From assembly GCA_016716665.1 (NCBI GenBank), contig JADJVH010000012.1, positions 73,237-137,236 of the forward strand: DNA of 64,000 bases, given 5' to 3'. The first letter of the stretch is position 1. The number at the start of each line of letters is the position of its first letter. Source of the DNA: Candidatus Opimibacter iunctus (GTDB taxonomy: Bacteria; Bacteroidota; Bacteroidia; Chitinophagales; Saprospiraceae). This document shows, piece after piece, positions 37,458 to 48,300 of the stretch. The notes under the pieces are model-generated. The model ran no database searches and was not told the DNA's origin. It saw nothing but the letters and a program-made list of their open reading frames with translations. A program made the translations under genes and the position numbers.

Positions 37458-38783
37458 TTAATAGCCGGGGTTTTGGTACATCTCCGGATTTGTATTGGTC
37501 AGCAATTCACTCAGTGGAATCGGAAACAACGTCTGGTTGATGGAGGTGACTGTGGGCAACACATCCACTGCCCTGCCTGTGCGTACCAGGTCAAACCAGC
37601 GGTGCCCTTCAAATGCAAATTCAAAGCGCCTTTCGCTTTCGATGGCGAGCAGGAGGTCTGTATACGTAGAGGCGGTGACATCCCCAAGTCCAGCCCTGTT
37701 GCGCACCTGATTGATATCATCCTTGATGGTGAGTATGTTTCCCTCCAGGTGAATATTGGCCTCAGCCCGGATGAGATACATCTCTGCATAGCGAATGACT
37801 ATAAAATTGTCCGCCCCTGTAGAGAGATCATCATACTTGATCACATAGGGAGCCGTACCGGAATATGCATATGTAGCGGCAAAACGCTGATCATTGGGTG
37901 CATACCCGGATACCAGGTCCGGAGCAGGTGCCACTTCTCCCCTGCCGTTTTCCGCAAGCGGAAAATTATATTCTGCTATGCGGTTACGGTCGAGAGCGGT
38001 AAAATCGACTTCAAAAATAGATTCACCGTTTTCTTCACTTGCAAATACAGCATCATAATCCGGAAGCAGGGAGTACTTTCCACTGCTGATCACTTTAAAG
38101 GCTGAAGCTGCCGCCTGTGTATAATCTCTCTTGTAGAGATAGACCCTTGCGAGCAATGCATCAGCTGCCAGGCCTGAAGCCCTGATCTTGCTTCCTGTAG
38201 ATGGAAGGTGTGCGGAGGCATACTGGAGGTCTTCAATGATTTGCTGATATACGGCATCGGTATTGTCGCGTCCAACGTTGATATCCGCCAGGCCTGCTGT
38301 GGGAGATGTCTTGATGGGTATAGCTCCAAAATAATTGAGCAAGTTGAAATGATGTAGTGCACGGATAAAATACAGCTCTGCCCGTGCCTGATCTTTTTGC
38401 GTCTGTGTCAGCCCCGGTATGCCATCCACTTTTGAAATCACATTGTTGGCAACATTGATTCCGTCATAGATCGATGACCATATTCCGTCTACTGAATAAT
38501 TTTCAGGCAGGATGACATTGTTGTCCACTTCTGCATAGGCTACTGCTGTAGCATTGTCAGGATGCACAAGGTTGTCTGCAGCGAGATCAGCAAAGATGCT
38601 ATAAGTCCTGCCATAATAACTCAGGCTTTGAAGGGAAGAATAGGCCCCTAGAATACCCCTTTCGAGGTCTGCCGCGTTTTTAAATGCTTCACTCGCGGGG
38701 ATGGTATTGTATGGCTCGACATCAAGGACATCACAAGAGATAATCGAAGCCAGCAGGATGATTGCGTATATATACTTTCTCAT
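37458..38783 (-). CDS. SusD/RagB-family nutrient-binding lipoprotein
   Basis: 441 residues. A lipoprotein signal ends ASIISC. The SusD-like N-terminal domain has YNTIPASEAFKNAADLERGILGAYSSLQ, and the C-terminal part has the FAEMYLIRAEANIHL-type helix and RRFEFAFEGHRWFDLVRTGRA followed by FPIPLSEL, all classic SusD/RagB signatures. It forms the lid of the SusC channel and binds the oligosaccharide or peptide before import. At 441 residues it is short for the family. The susC stop lies just before its start (1-base gap), so the two are coupled. Confidence 0.93.
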   Translation of the reverse strand: MRKYIYAIILLASIISCDVLDVEPYNTIPASEAFKNAADLERGILGAYSSLQSLSYYGRTYSIFADLAADNLVHPDNATAVAYAEVDNNVILPENYSVDGIWSSIYDGINVANNVISKVDGIPGLTQTQKDQARAELYFIRALHHFNLLNYFGAIPIKTSPTAGLADINVGRDNTDAVYQQIIEDLQYASAHLPSTGSKIRASGLAADALLARVYLYKRDYTQAAASAFKVISSGKYSLLPDYDAVFASEENGESIFEVDFTALDRNRIAEYNFPLAENGRGEVAPAPDLVSGYAPNDQRFAATYAYSGTAPYVIKYDDLSTGADNFIVIRYAEMYLIRAEANIHLEGNILTIKDDINQVRNRAGLGDVTASTYTDLLLAIESERRFEFAFEGHRWFDLVRTGRAVDVLPTVTSINQTLFPIPLSELLTNTNPEMYQNPGY

Positions 38784-38784
38784 G

Positions 38785-41700
38785 TTAGAATGTCAGATTA
38801 AGGCCAAAGGAATAAATTCTCGCCTGTGGAAAGGTGAAAAAATCAGTCCCGATCACCGCGTTGTCATTTCCGAGGTAATTGACTTCAGGATCCAGCCCCG
38901 AATATTTGGTCAGGGTGAATAGGTTTTGTCCTGTAAAATAGACCCTGAAGCCTGATATCGATTGTTTGATTTTCTCACCCATGTGGAAGGTGTATCCCAG
39001 GGTAAGGTTTTTCAACCGGAGGTAGGATCCGTCTTCAATAAATCGTGAGGATACTCTTACATTGGATGCCGCCAGTTCCGGGTCATTGGTGGCTGCAGGA
39101 ATATTGGTGATGTCACCAGGTTGTTGCCAGCGATCATTGATGACCGCGAGTTGATTATCACCTCCCTGTAATGATTCAAGGAAAAGCCTGGAACCATTGA
39201 ACACATCATTACCCTGTGAGCCCTGGAAGAATATATTCAGGTCAAAACCCTTGTAGGTAAAGATGTTGGTAAAGCCATAGATAAAATCCGGATGCGGATT
39301 GCCCACCTTGGTGCGGTCAGCCGTGGTGATCTTGCCATCAAAATTTTTATCCGCAAAGACTACAGCACCGGTCGAAGGATCTACGCCCAGCCATTCATAA
39401 CTATAGAATATACCAATAGGCTCACCTACTTCTATGCGATTGCTCCCTCGTCCGATATCATCGATTGGCTGGTCATTGTACAATTCGAGTACTTTATTGC
39501 GGTTGACCGATACATTCAACATCGTCTGCCATCGAAACGCTGAATTCTTGAGATTGTCGGTGGTGAGTGAAAGTTCAACGCCTTGGTTTTCTACACGTCC
39601 CACATTTTCAGTGATCGTGGCAAAGCCGGATGAAGTAGGCAAAGGCCTGTCAAGCAGGAGATCTTTAGTCTGCTTGTTGTAATAATCTGCAGTGATCAAT
39701 ACCCTGTCTTCAAACAATCCCACATCAAGGCCTACGTCAAACTGGGAGGTAGTCTCCCATTTCAGATCAGGATTGGGAATATTGGCTGGATAGATACCCG
39801 GTTGATCCGCATAGGACGTATTCCCATACACTTCCGCATAGAGGAAGGGAGGGATATCATCATTACCTGTGAGTCCATAACTGGCCCTGATCTTGAGCTC
39901 TGAGATTGAACCAGCATTGAAGAATCCTTCTTCAGAAATGCGCCATCCTGCTGATGCAGCCGGGAAAAATCCATTGCGGTTGTTTTCACTGAAATTGGAC
40001 GAACCATCAAGACGACCTGAAATGGAAAACAAATAGGTATTGCTGATCGTATAGTTTCCTCTGAAGATCCATGAGCGCAGTCCCTGGTCAAATGCATCAG
40101 AACTGGCAGATACTATGGTGGAAGCAGAATTAATATACTCCAGGGCGGGATCGGCATAATCCTGTGCCCTGATAAATGAACTGCGGGACTGATACTTTTC
40201 AAAACTGTACCCTGCCTGCAGTTCAACCATCTGTTGATTGAAATCCCTGTGATATTTCAGGAAGTTGTTAGATACAAGGTTAGACACATTAGAGTAGGTC
40301 TCAAATCCCAATCCATTGTATTTGGCACCTTGTACGGTCTTGATAGATTCATAAGCGTGCTCCCTGAAATCCAGGAAGTCGATTCCCCACTTGGTGTTGA
40401 AGCTCAACCCGGGAAGGATGGTATAATCAGCATACACATTGGCCAGCGCGCGGTATGAATAATTTTCATTGATGGCTTCATTGGCGATAGAGACTGCGTT
40501 GGAGTATGGTCCATCCTGGTTGTAGCTCCCGTCTTCGTTGTAGACCGGAAAGATTGCCGGCGTTGAGATCCCATTTGGTAAAGGGCCATGCAGTGTCTGG
40601 TCTCCTTCGACACGGTTTGTCTTGGCATAGGACAAGCCGATACTGGTGCCGATAGTGAGATTCTTTGAAAGGTGGTGGTCTACATTTACACGGCCATTGA
40701 GCCTGTTATAATCCGTCCCGATGACGATGCCTTCCTGGGTGAAAAAATTTCCACTGATAAAGAAAGTCGTCTTATCATTACCTCCGAGGGTAGAGAGCTC
40801 ATATTGTTGCATTGGAGCCGTCCTGAAAATCACATCCTGCCAGTTGACATCAATTGTATTGTCGGCAATTTCTTCAGGTGAAAACACCTCTGCATTCGCG
40901 AGGTCATTCCGGTATACTTTCCAGTCATGGGCATTGAGCATATCCAGGCGACGCCAGGTCTCCTGTACACCGTATGAGGCAGAGAAGCGAGAAACGGCCT
41001 TTGAACCTGATCCACGCTTGGTAGTGATCAGGATAACACCGTTAGAAGCCCTCGCCCCGTAGATTGAAGCTGCCGAGGCATCCTTAAGTACGCTGATCGA
41101 TTCAATATCCGCGGGACTCAGGTCAGTCAATGCATTGACGCCCTGCCCTTCATATCCTACCTGGGCAAAATCACCTGTGGTCACTGGTATGCCATCGATT
41201 ACATAAAGTGGCTGACTTGATCCTCCGATAGAACTCACCCCCCGGATACGGACAGACATTTCGCCACCGGGCGTACCTGAATTCTGAGAGACCTGTACCC
41301 CTGTTGTCTGACCCTGGATGAGCCCGTCAATTGTTGAGACAGGCAGATCCTTGAGTGCATCCCCATCTACTATTCCGATTGATCCGGTCAGCAATTTGCG
41401 TTGCTCCACACCATAGCCCACGACGACTACTTCAGAGAGGGCATTGGCATCCGGTTGCAACACGATATTGATGATCCGCTGACCATTGATATCCACTACC
41501 TGCCGGACAAAGCCGAGATATGAATACTCCAGGGAGACAGTGGTAGCAGGCAGGGTGATACTGTATGCACCCGTTTCATTTGAAATCGTACCAATGGCAG
41601 TACCTGTGGCCGTGATCCCTGCTCCTGGCAATGTATTCCCCTCTGTATCCGTGATGGTGCCAGTGATCGTGATCTCCTGCTGGTCCTGAGCCTGTAGGAG

Positions 41701-41811
41701 CATAGGTGTGCAGGAGATAAAAAACAGGATGGCCAAAAGGCTGAGGAACTGATGTTGCCAATATTGCGGTCCACCGTGGAAAGAAATATTCAAGTCGTTT
41801 CGTTTGTTCAT
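38785..41811 (-). CDS. SusC/RagA-family TonB-dependent outer-membrane transporter
   Basis: 1008 residues from the ATG at 41811; an earlier in-frame Met exists, but the signal peptide begins here. After the signal sequence (ending PMLLQAQ) come a carboxypeptidase-regulatory-like domain (about 50-130, ITGTITDTEGNTLPGAGI), the TonB-box/plug region (LSEVVVVGYGVEQRKLLTGSIG ... SIYGARASNGVILITTKRG) and the large barrel. It imports large substrates using TonB energy. It heads a four-gene operon with susD and two PKD-YWTD lipoproteins. No glycoside hydrolase or sigma/anti-sigma pair sits beside it, so the substrate cannot be inferred from neighbours. Confidence 0.94.
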   Translation of the reverse strand: MNKRNDLNISFHGGPQYWQHQFLSLLAILFFISCTPMLLQAQDQQEITITGTITDTEGNTLPGAGITATGTAIGTISNETGAYSITLPATTVSLEYSYLGFVRQVVDINGQRIINIVLQPDANALSEVVVVGYGVEQRKLLTGSIGIVDGDALKDLPVSTIDGLIQGQTTGVQVSQNSGTPGGEMSVRIRGVSSIGGSSQPLYVIDGIPVTTGDFAQVGYEGQGVNALTDLSPADIESISVLKDASAASIYGARASNGVILITTKRGSGSKAVSRFSASYGVQETWRRLDMLNAHDWKVYRNDLANAEVFSPEEIADNTIDVNWQDVIFRTAPMQQYELSTLGGNDKTTFFISGNFFTQEGIVIGTDYNRLNGRVNVDHHLSKNLTIGTSIGLSYAKTNRVEGDQTLHGPLPNGISTPAIFPVYNEDGSYNQDGPYSNAVSIANEAINENYSYRALANVYADYTILPGLSFNTKWGIDFLDFREHAYESIKTVQGAKYNGLGFETYSNVSNLVSNNFLKYHRDFNQQMVELQAGYSFEKYQSRSSFIRAQDYADPALEYINSASTIVSASSDAFDQGLRSWIFRGNYTISNTYLFSISGRLDGSSNFSENNRNGFFPAASAGWRISEEGFFNAGSISELKIRASYGLTGNDDIPPFLYAEVYGNTSYADQPGIYPANIPNPDLKWETTSQFDVGLDVGLFEDRVLITADYYNKQTKDLLLDRPLPTSSGFATITENVGRVENQGVELSLTTDNLKNSAFRWQTMLNVSVNRNKVLELYNDQPIDDIGRGSNRIEVGEPIGIFYSYEWLGVDPSTGAVVFADKNFDGKITTADRTKVGNPHPDFIYGFTNIFTYKGFDLNIFFQGSQGNDVFNGSRLFLESLQGGDNQLAVINDRWQQPGDITNIPAATNDPELAASNVRVSSRFIEDGSYLRLKNLTLGYTFHMGEKIKQSISGFRVYFTGQNLFTLTKYSGLDPEVNYLGNDNAVIGTDFFTFPQARIYSFGLNLTF

Positions 41812-41970
41812 ACCTGCCTGAAATAAGTGGAAATGGATATTTCGATGATCAACCGGAATATTGTTCCGCCAGGTAACCCTGTATGCCATCATCTCTTGCA
41901 ATTTTACAATTATTTTATCAATATCCACTATCGCTGTATGACATTCCGTCATTGCAACGCCCTGGCCTTA

Positions 41971-42003
41971 AAAAAAAATGCCACAGCATAGTGCCGTGGC
42001 ATT
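41971..42003 (-). terminator. Intrinsic terminator for the NTF2-like gene
   Basis: On the minus strand AATGCCAC pairs with GTGGCATT (8 bp), and the following run of eight T bases is the A-run at 41970-41978 on the plus strand. It lies about 60 bases after the stop of the gene at 42067-42573. Confidence 0.8.
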
Positions 42004-42066
42004 CTTTTCCTGTGGGGGTGGCCATGATCTGTAATGGTACAATCAGTCACCCGGCCATTTATTTAC

Positions 42067-42573
42067 CTATTGAGCCGGAGCTGCAGGTTTGGGCGCATCA
42101 CTGTTCCACATATCGCGGATAGCGATATACTTACCATCACGCAGTTCAAACAAGGTCATGTACTTCCCTGTCCTGATGACTTTGCCCTCCTTGTCAGTCA
42201 CAGTAGAGGTGCCGGTCTCTGTTGCATAATTACCTGCAGCCCAAACACCGGTGGTGTTAAAAGAAATGGTGTTGCCTGTTGTCGTATCGGCTTCCATGTC
42301 TTTCTTGATTCCGGCCTTGATTGCATCCATTCCTACACGGGTAGGTTCGTTGTCGGCCATGCTTTCGGCATCAGCCGCATAGTATGCTGCTACGCCATCT
42401 ACATTGTTGGCATTTTCAGCCACACCATAGGCAGCCTCAAGAGCCATGATCTGGGCTTTGACGGAGTCCATGTTGATCTCAGCTGCATGTTCGTGCGTTT
42501 CGCCCGGGGCGCAAGCGTTGAACATAAAAAGGGCTGGTGCGAGGAGCACCATTAAAAAGTTTCGTTGGTTCAT
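42067..42573 (-). CDS. NTF2-like (SnoaL/DUF4440-type) lipoprotein
   Basis: 168 residues with a lipoprotein signal (ending LFMFNAC). The mature part is a cone-shaped NTF2-like fold: ALEAAYGVAENANNVDGVAAYYAADAESMADNEP, then GKYMTLFELRDGKYIAIRDMWNSD. Proteins of this type are often ligand-binding or SnoaL-like isomerase relatives; no catalytic residues stand out. It is a single-gene unit. Copy A of the structured repeat (same orientation) ends about 84 bases upstream of its start. Confidence 0.82.
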   Translation of the reverse strand: MNQRNFLMVLLAPALFMFNACAPGETHEHAAEINMDSVKAQIMALEAAYGVAENANNVDGVAAYYAADAESMADNEPTRVGMDAIKAGIKKDMEADTTTGNTISFNTTGVWAAGNYATETGTSTVTDKEGKVIRTGKYMTLFELRDGKYIAIRDMWNSDAPKPAAPAQ

Positions 42574-42656
42574 AATTGTTTGTTTTAACTTACAATTTAA
42601 TGCTTTTTTTAATATATAACTTATTTTTATTTGTATGCAGGGGATGGCGAGGGATT

Positions 42657-42914
42657 TCGTTGTGCACGAGGCGTGAGAATTATTTTACTTTTTGCATCGC
42701 CCAAAAAGTAACAAAAATGCTAGTCGCTCAAAAAACTCGCTTTGTTTTGTGTTCATTCGCCTGGCTTCCCTGTTTGCTTTCTCGCTTATTTGTGTTCCAA
42801 ATTTTGTTTCTTCTCACTGTTCCAACATAATGAGACTTGCCATTGCAAGAAACAAAGCAGCTGTGCAGCTCAGACACTTTTGAGCGACAGGATGGTTGCC
42901 TATTCGAGGTGATT
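42657..42914 (-). repeat. Structured repeat element (SE), copy A
   Basis: On the minus strand: the 5' box CTCGAATAGG (42894-42913 region), P1 (plus-strand arms 42723-42733 and 42878-42888, GTCGCTCAAAA with its perfect complement), P2 (42803-42810 and 42849-42856, TTTGTTTC/GAAACAAA), P3 (42685-42694 and 42702-42711, TTACTTTTTG/CAAAAAGTAA) and a short P4 (42657-42669). It is nearly identical to copy C. It lies upstream of, and in the same orientation as, the NTF2-like gene. Confidence 0.85.
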
Positions 42915-42974
42915 CTTTTTGCTAACTGCCAACTTCCAACTGCTTCCTGCCTATTGCCCTTTGCCCCTTGCTCC

Positions 42975-43019
42975 GGTTGCTGAGCTGTAGCACAAGGATG
43001 CGGGTAAGCAGGTCGAAGC
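42975..43019 (+). repeat. 45-bp dispersed element (R45), inserted in a pyrimidine tract
   Basis: It contains TGAGCTGTAGCACAAGGATG and GCAGGTCGAAGC. The flanks are both from a CCCTTGCTCC-type tract, with TTGCTCC on both sides, so the element appears to interrupt the tract. The rest of 42574-43166 (copy A of SE and this tract) holds no gene. Confidence 0.7.
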
Positions 43020-43166
43020 TTGCTCCTTGCCCCTTCCTTTTTGACACGAATCATCTAAGGCAGTGACCTTCCTCATTCAATCTTCCCGCGAGAGCCATGA
43101 ACTTTAATTAATAAATCAAGGCTTCCGGAAGGGATAAGCTATTAAGTGTTAGGGTTTTAATTTTTC

Positions 43167-43547
43167 ATGGGAAAGGACAGATCGGACATATTATACGCCA
43201 CAGCCACAGAACTCCTCTCTGCAGCAGAGGCTGAGCAAGTACGATCAGCAGAAGATGTAGTGACCCACCTTATTTGTAACAACTCCAGGTTATCCCTATC
43301 CAATTTCCTTGCAGGTTTCCTCATTCGCAGGCAGATTCCAGTGCACCATCCGGTAACCCTGGCCAGACTGCTGGAGCAATGCAAAGCCATTGATGCCCGC
43401 TTTGAAACCCTTGACCTATCCGCTATCCATTGCAGGTTTGAAACCCATGACAAGGACTATTGCCTGGAAACAGGCCAGGTCGATGCCTGCCTCAGTGTCG
43501 CTCAACGGGCACGCGATATTGTCATGACTGATACCCCTGCCTATTGA
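43167..43547 (+). CDS. HEPN-like helical protein
   Basis: 126 residues, all-helical in appearance. The pattern AEDVVTHLICNNSRLSLSNFL followed by AGFLIRR, TLARLLEQCKAIDARFETLDL and YCLETGQVDACLSVAQRARD matches a Bacteroidota group annotated as HEPN-domain proteins, but the RNase motif RxxxxH is not evident. It may be a nucleotide or nucleic-acid binding regulator. It lies 90 bases upstream of the redox operon and on the same strand. Function unknown. Confidence 0.6.
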   Translation: MGKDRSDILYATATELLSAAEAEQVRSAEDVVTHLICNNSRLSLSNFLAGFLIRRQIPVHHPVTLARLLEQCKAIDARFETLDLSAIHCRFETHDKDYCLETGQVDACLSVAQRARDIVMTDTPAY

Positions 43548-43637
43548 ATATGGCATTCATTTCATCTCACATCGGACACCACACAAAAAAATACCACCAG
43601 ATACCGGGTATTCCGGACCAAGACATTCCAACAGCAT

Positions 43638-45317
43638 ATGATCCATCAACATAAAGATCTGACCACCAAGCCTGACCTCGGCACACATGCCGATGGAACC
43701 GGCCCTATGCGGACCCAGCGTCCAGTCTACACTGACTTCCTGCCTCCCTGCAATAATGCCTGTCCTGCAGGCGAAAATATCCAGGCATGGCTGGGACTGG
43801 CCCAGGCCGGCCATTACCGGGAAGCATGGCAAAAACTCATTGAGGAAAACCCTATGCCTGCTATTCATGGAAGGGTGTGCTATCATCCCTGCGAGAGCAA
43901 TTGTAACCGCGGATTTGTGGATCACGCCGTGAGCATACATGCCGTAGAGCGATTTCTTGGAGACAAAGCCCTTGAGGAAGGATGGGAAATAGATATCCAT
44001 GCAAAATCTACAGGCAAGAAGATACTGGTGGTAGGCGCTGGCCCAAGTGGACTCTCCGCCGCTTATCATCTCAATCGCATGGGGCATAAGGTAGACATCT
44101 TCGAAGCCGGGCCATTGCCGGGAGGGATGATGCACTTTGGTATTCCGGCCTATAGGCTGCCACGCAATATCCTGATGGATGAAATCAGGCGAATCGAAAA
44201 ATCAGGGGTCAACATCCGCCTCAATTATAAAGTCCAGGATATCGCTGTTGAAAAAGCAAACGGCAACTACGATGCAGTCTTTATCGCTGTAGGTGCACAT
44301 ATAGGCAGGAAAGCTGAAATCCCCGCACGGGATGCCGGGCAGATCCTCGATGCGGTAAGTTTTATACGCGAAGTTGAACTGGGCAATGCTCCTAAACTAG
44401 GCAGACGTGTAGTCGTATACGGTGGCGGCAATACCGCCATGGACGCCGCACGGATGGCCAAGCGCCTCGGAGCAGATGAAGCCCTCATCATCTATCGCCG
44501 TGACCGCGAACACATGCCCGCCCATGATTTTGAAGCTGATGAAGCGATGGGTGAAGGCATCAAGATCCACTGGCTACGGACCATCAAGAGTATAGATCAA
44601 AATGCATTCACTGTCGAAGTGATGGATATCGTGGATGGCAAGCCCGTGCCTACCGGAAAATTTGAAACACTGGAAGCCGATTCACTCATCCTTGCACTCG
44701 GACAGGATACCGATACGGGTTTCCTGAAAAATGTGGAAGGCATCTCCTTTAAAGATGATGGTACTGTGATCGTGGGCCAGCATATGATGACCGGTGCAAA
44801 AGGGATTTTTGCCGGTGGGGATATGGTGCCCGGCGAACGCAGTGTCACTATCGCCGTAGGCCATGGAAAGAAGGCTGCCCGCTATATCGACGGTTTCTTA
44901 AGGTCTACACCTTATACTCCGGAAAAGAAACATCCGATCGTCGGTTTTGATAAACTGAATGTCTGGTACAGGACAGAGGCACCCAAGCAAGAACAGCCCC
45001 ACCTTCCCCTGGAAGAGGCTTCAAAAGATTTTGCCGAAATCGTCCAAGGACTATCGGAAGTAGAAGCCCGGTATGAAGCCTCCCGCTGTTATTCTTGCGG
45101 CAATTGCTTTGAATGTGATGGCTGCTATGGGGCATGCCCTGAAGGTGCAGTCATCAAGCTCGGTCCTGGCAAACGATATATTTTCAATTATACCCTTTGC
45201 ACCGGATGTGCTGTATGCTATGAGCAATGTCCCTGCCATGCTATCGATATGCAGGCAGAGCTAACCGCAAATGCATCGGATCAGATCCCGGTGGGTGAAA
45301 ATGTGGAAGAGTTTTAA
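43638..45317 (+). CDS. GltD-like FAD/NAD(P) oxidoreductase with 2x[4Fe-4S] ferredoxin domain
   Basis: 559 residues. The N-terminal Fe-S helical domain has CNNACPAGENIQ and CYHPCESNCNRG, the same module as in glutamate synthase small subunits. The FAD-binding motif is ILVVGAGPSGLSAAYHL, and the NAD(P)-binding motif is VVVYGGGNTAMDAARMAKRLG. The C-terminal ferredoxin domain has CYSCGNCFECDGCYGACPEGAV and CTGCAVCYEQCPCHAIDM. It should move electrons between NAD(P)H and a ferredoxin-type partner. It lies 15 bases before nifJ, which suggests that it recycles electrons from, or supplies them to, that enzyme. Confidence 0.9.
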   Translation: MIHQHKDLTTKPDLGTHADGTGPMRTQRPVYTDFLPPCNNACPAGENIQAWLGLAQAGHYREAWQKLIEENPMPAIHGRVCYHPCESNCNRGFVDHAVSIHAVERFLGDKALEEGWEIDIHAKSTGKKILVVGAGPSGLSAAYHLNRMGHKVDIFEAGPLPGGMMHFGIPAYRLPRNILMDEIRRIEKSGVNIRLNYKVQDIAVEKANGNYDAVFIAVGAHIGRKAEIPARDAGQILDAVSFIREVELGNAPKLGRRVVVYGGGNTAMDAARMAKRLGADEALIIYRRDREHMPAHDFEADEAMGEGIKIHWLRTIKSIDQNAFTVEVMDIVDGKPVPTGKFETLEADSLILALGQDTDTGFLKNVEGISFKDDGTVIVGQHMMTGAKGIFAGGDMVPGERSVTIAVGHGKKAARYIDGFLRSTPYTPEKKHPIVGFDKLNVWYRTEAPKQEQPHLPLEEASKDFAEIVQGLSEVEARYEASRCYSCGNCFECDGCYGACPEGAVIKLGPGKRYIFNYTLCTGCAVCYEQCPCHAIDMQAELTANASDQIPVGENVEEF

Positions 45318-45332
45318 AAGCGAAAATCATTT

Positions 45333-48300
45333 ATGAACAAACAACTGAAAGCAGCTACCCTGGACGGCAACGAAGCCACAGCGTACATCGCCTATAGAGT
45401 CAACGAAGTCTGTGCTATCTACCCGATCACCCCCTCGTCCACCATGGCCGAGCTGGCGGATGAATGGGCCGCCAAAGGCACAAAAAATATCTGGGGCAAC
45501 GTACCCGATATCATGGAGATGCAGAGTGAGGCCGGGGCGGCAGGTACCGTCCATGGTGCCTTGCAGACAGGCGCCTTGACGACAACCTTCACGGCATCCC
45601 AGGGACTCATGCTGATGCTGCCCAATATGTATAAGATCGCAGGTGAGCTCACCTCTGCTGTCTTTCATGTTGCCGCAAGGTCATTGGCTGCGCAGGCACT
45701 TTCGATCTTTGGTGACCACCAGGATGTCATGGCTGCACGCACCACCGGATTTGCGATGCTCGGATCTGCCAGTGTACAGGAGGCCCATGATATGGCATTG
45801 ATCGCTCAAGCTGCAACACTGGAATCCCGCATTCCCTTCATTCATTTCTTTGATGGGTTCCGCACCTCGCATGAGGTCAATAAATTATTCCTGATCCCGG
45901 ATGAAACGATCAAAGCCATGATCGATGATGAGTTGGTATTTGCACATCGCAGGCGGGCATTAAACCCGGACAATCCATTTATCCGCGGTACTGCACAAAA
46001 CCCGGATGTATATTTCCAGGGCCGAGAATCTGCAAACAGTTTCTACAACGCTTGCCCTGATACCGTTGCCAGGGCGATGGACAAATTTGCCAGGCTCACT
46101 GGTCGTGCCTACAAGCCATTTGATTATCATGGTGATCCCAATGCCGAAAGAGTGATTGTCATCATGGGCTCAGGTAGCGAAACAGTAGCGGAAACTGCCG
46201 CCTTCCTGAATGCCAATGGTGAGAAAACCGGTGTATTGCAGGTGAGGCTTTTCAGGCCATTCTCGGTCGATTACCTGATCAAGGCATTACCTGCCACTGC
46301 CAAGGCGATTGCTGTCCTGGACCGGACGAAAGAATCAGGAGCTTCCGGCGAACCTTTATACCAGGATATACTCACCGGACTTGTTGAGGCATTTAACCAA
46401 CAGAAAATTGCCTTCCTGCCCCGCGTCATCGGCGGACGATATGGGCTTTCTTCCAAGGAGTTTACTCCCGCGATGGTCAAGGCCGTGTTTGATGAATTGA
46501 AAAAAGACAAAACGAAAAACCATTTTACCATTGGTATCCATGACGATGTGACACACATGAGTCTTGACTATGATGCCTCGTTCACCCTGGATGAATCAGG
46601 CTGGAACCAGTCACTATTCTATGGACTCGGTGCAGACGGAACAGTGGGTGCCAATAAAAACAGTATCAAGATCATTGGTGAAAACACCGACTTGTTTGCA
46701 CAGGGCTATTTTGTATATGACTCCAAGAAGTCAGGTGCACGGACAGTTTCTCACCTTCGCTTCGGGCCAAGTCCGATCAAAGCTCCCTACCTGATCGGCC
46801 AGGCCAATTTCATCGCCTGCCATCAATTTAATTTCCTGGAAAAAGTAGATATGCTGACCCTCGCAAGACAGGGTGCTACTTTCCTACTCAACAGCCCTTT
46901 CACAAAAGAGGAAGTGTGGGACAACCTTCCCCTCATTGTACAGGAAACCATCCTTAAAAAAAATATTAAGGTTTATACCATTGATGCCAACCAGGTAGCG
47001 CAGGACACTGGCATGGCAGGACGGATCAACACCATCATGCAAACCTGCTTCTTTGCGATATCCGGTGTACTGCCAAAGGATGAAGCTATCACGCACATCA
47101 AGAAAGCGATTGAAAAAACATATTTCAAAAAAGGCAAAGCAGTCATCGATCAGAATTTCAAGGCAGTCGATCAGACACTGGCCAACCTTTTTGAGGTCAC
47201 TATTCCTAAAAAGGCTACAGCCAGGGAAAGTATGAACCTCGTGGTTTCGCACCGTGCCCCCGACTTTGTCAAGGAAGTAGTAGCGAAGATGATGGAAGGC
47301 CGTGGCGACGAACTGCCGGTCAGTGCGATGCCTGTCGATGGCACATATCCTTCAGGTACGACCAAATGGGAGAAGCGCAATATCTCTGATATGATCGCTA
47401 CCTGGGAGCCTGATATCTGCATCCAGTGTGGCAATTGCAGTTTTGTCTGCCCTCATGCTGTCATCCGCGCAAAATTCTATCATACAGATCTACTTGAAGC
47501 TGCTCCTGATGGATTCAAATCCTCACCTATCAATGCACGTGGATTTCCTGAAATAAAATATACGCTACAGGTCTATGGGGAGGATTGCACTGGTTGCAAC
47601 CTGTGTGTTGATGCATGCCCTGCCACCGATACCCAAGACCGTTCGAAGAGAGCAATCAACCTCCGGCCGATTGAACCTTTCCTGGAGACTGAACGCAAGA
47701 ATATCGAATACTTCGAATCCATTCCATTCAATGACCGTGGGTCAGTCAATTTTTCGATGGTGCATGGTGCACAATTCCTGGAGCCATTGTTTGAATTTTC
47801 CGGTGCTTGTGCAGGATGTGGAGAGACCCCATATATAAAACTGCTCACACAACTTTTTGGTGACAGGCTCTTAGTGGCCAATGCTACAGGGTGTTCGTCC
47901 ATCTATGGTGGAAACCTGCCGACGACGCCATGGACCAAAAATGCAGCGGGACAAGGGCCTGCATGGTCCAACTCGCTCTTTGAAGATAATGCTGAATTTG
48001 GTCTGGGCATGCGCCTTACCGCGGACAAGCATCTGGCTATCGCCGCTGACCTTGTGCGACAACTAGCGCCTCAATTGGGTGCAGATTTTGTCCATGCCCT
48101 TCTTGAATCACCGCAGAAACTCGAATCTGAAATTGCTGCACAACGTATCAGGGTGGATATCCTCAAGAACAAATTGCAGGAAATAAAATCTCCGCTTGCA
48201 GCAAACCTGCTCTCCATCGCAGACTTCCTTGTACACAGGGCAGTGTGGTTGATTGGAGGTGACGGATGGGCTTATGATATCGGATCGGGTGGACTGGATC

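Noticed and set aside
37473..38105. Plus-strand frame antisense to susD
   Set aside because: Shadow of SusD coding; no start signal or domain.
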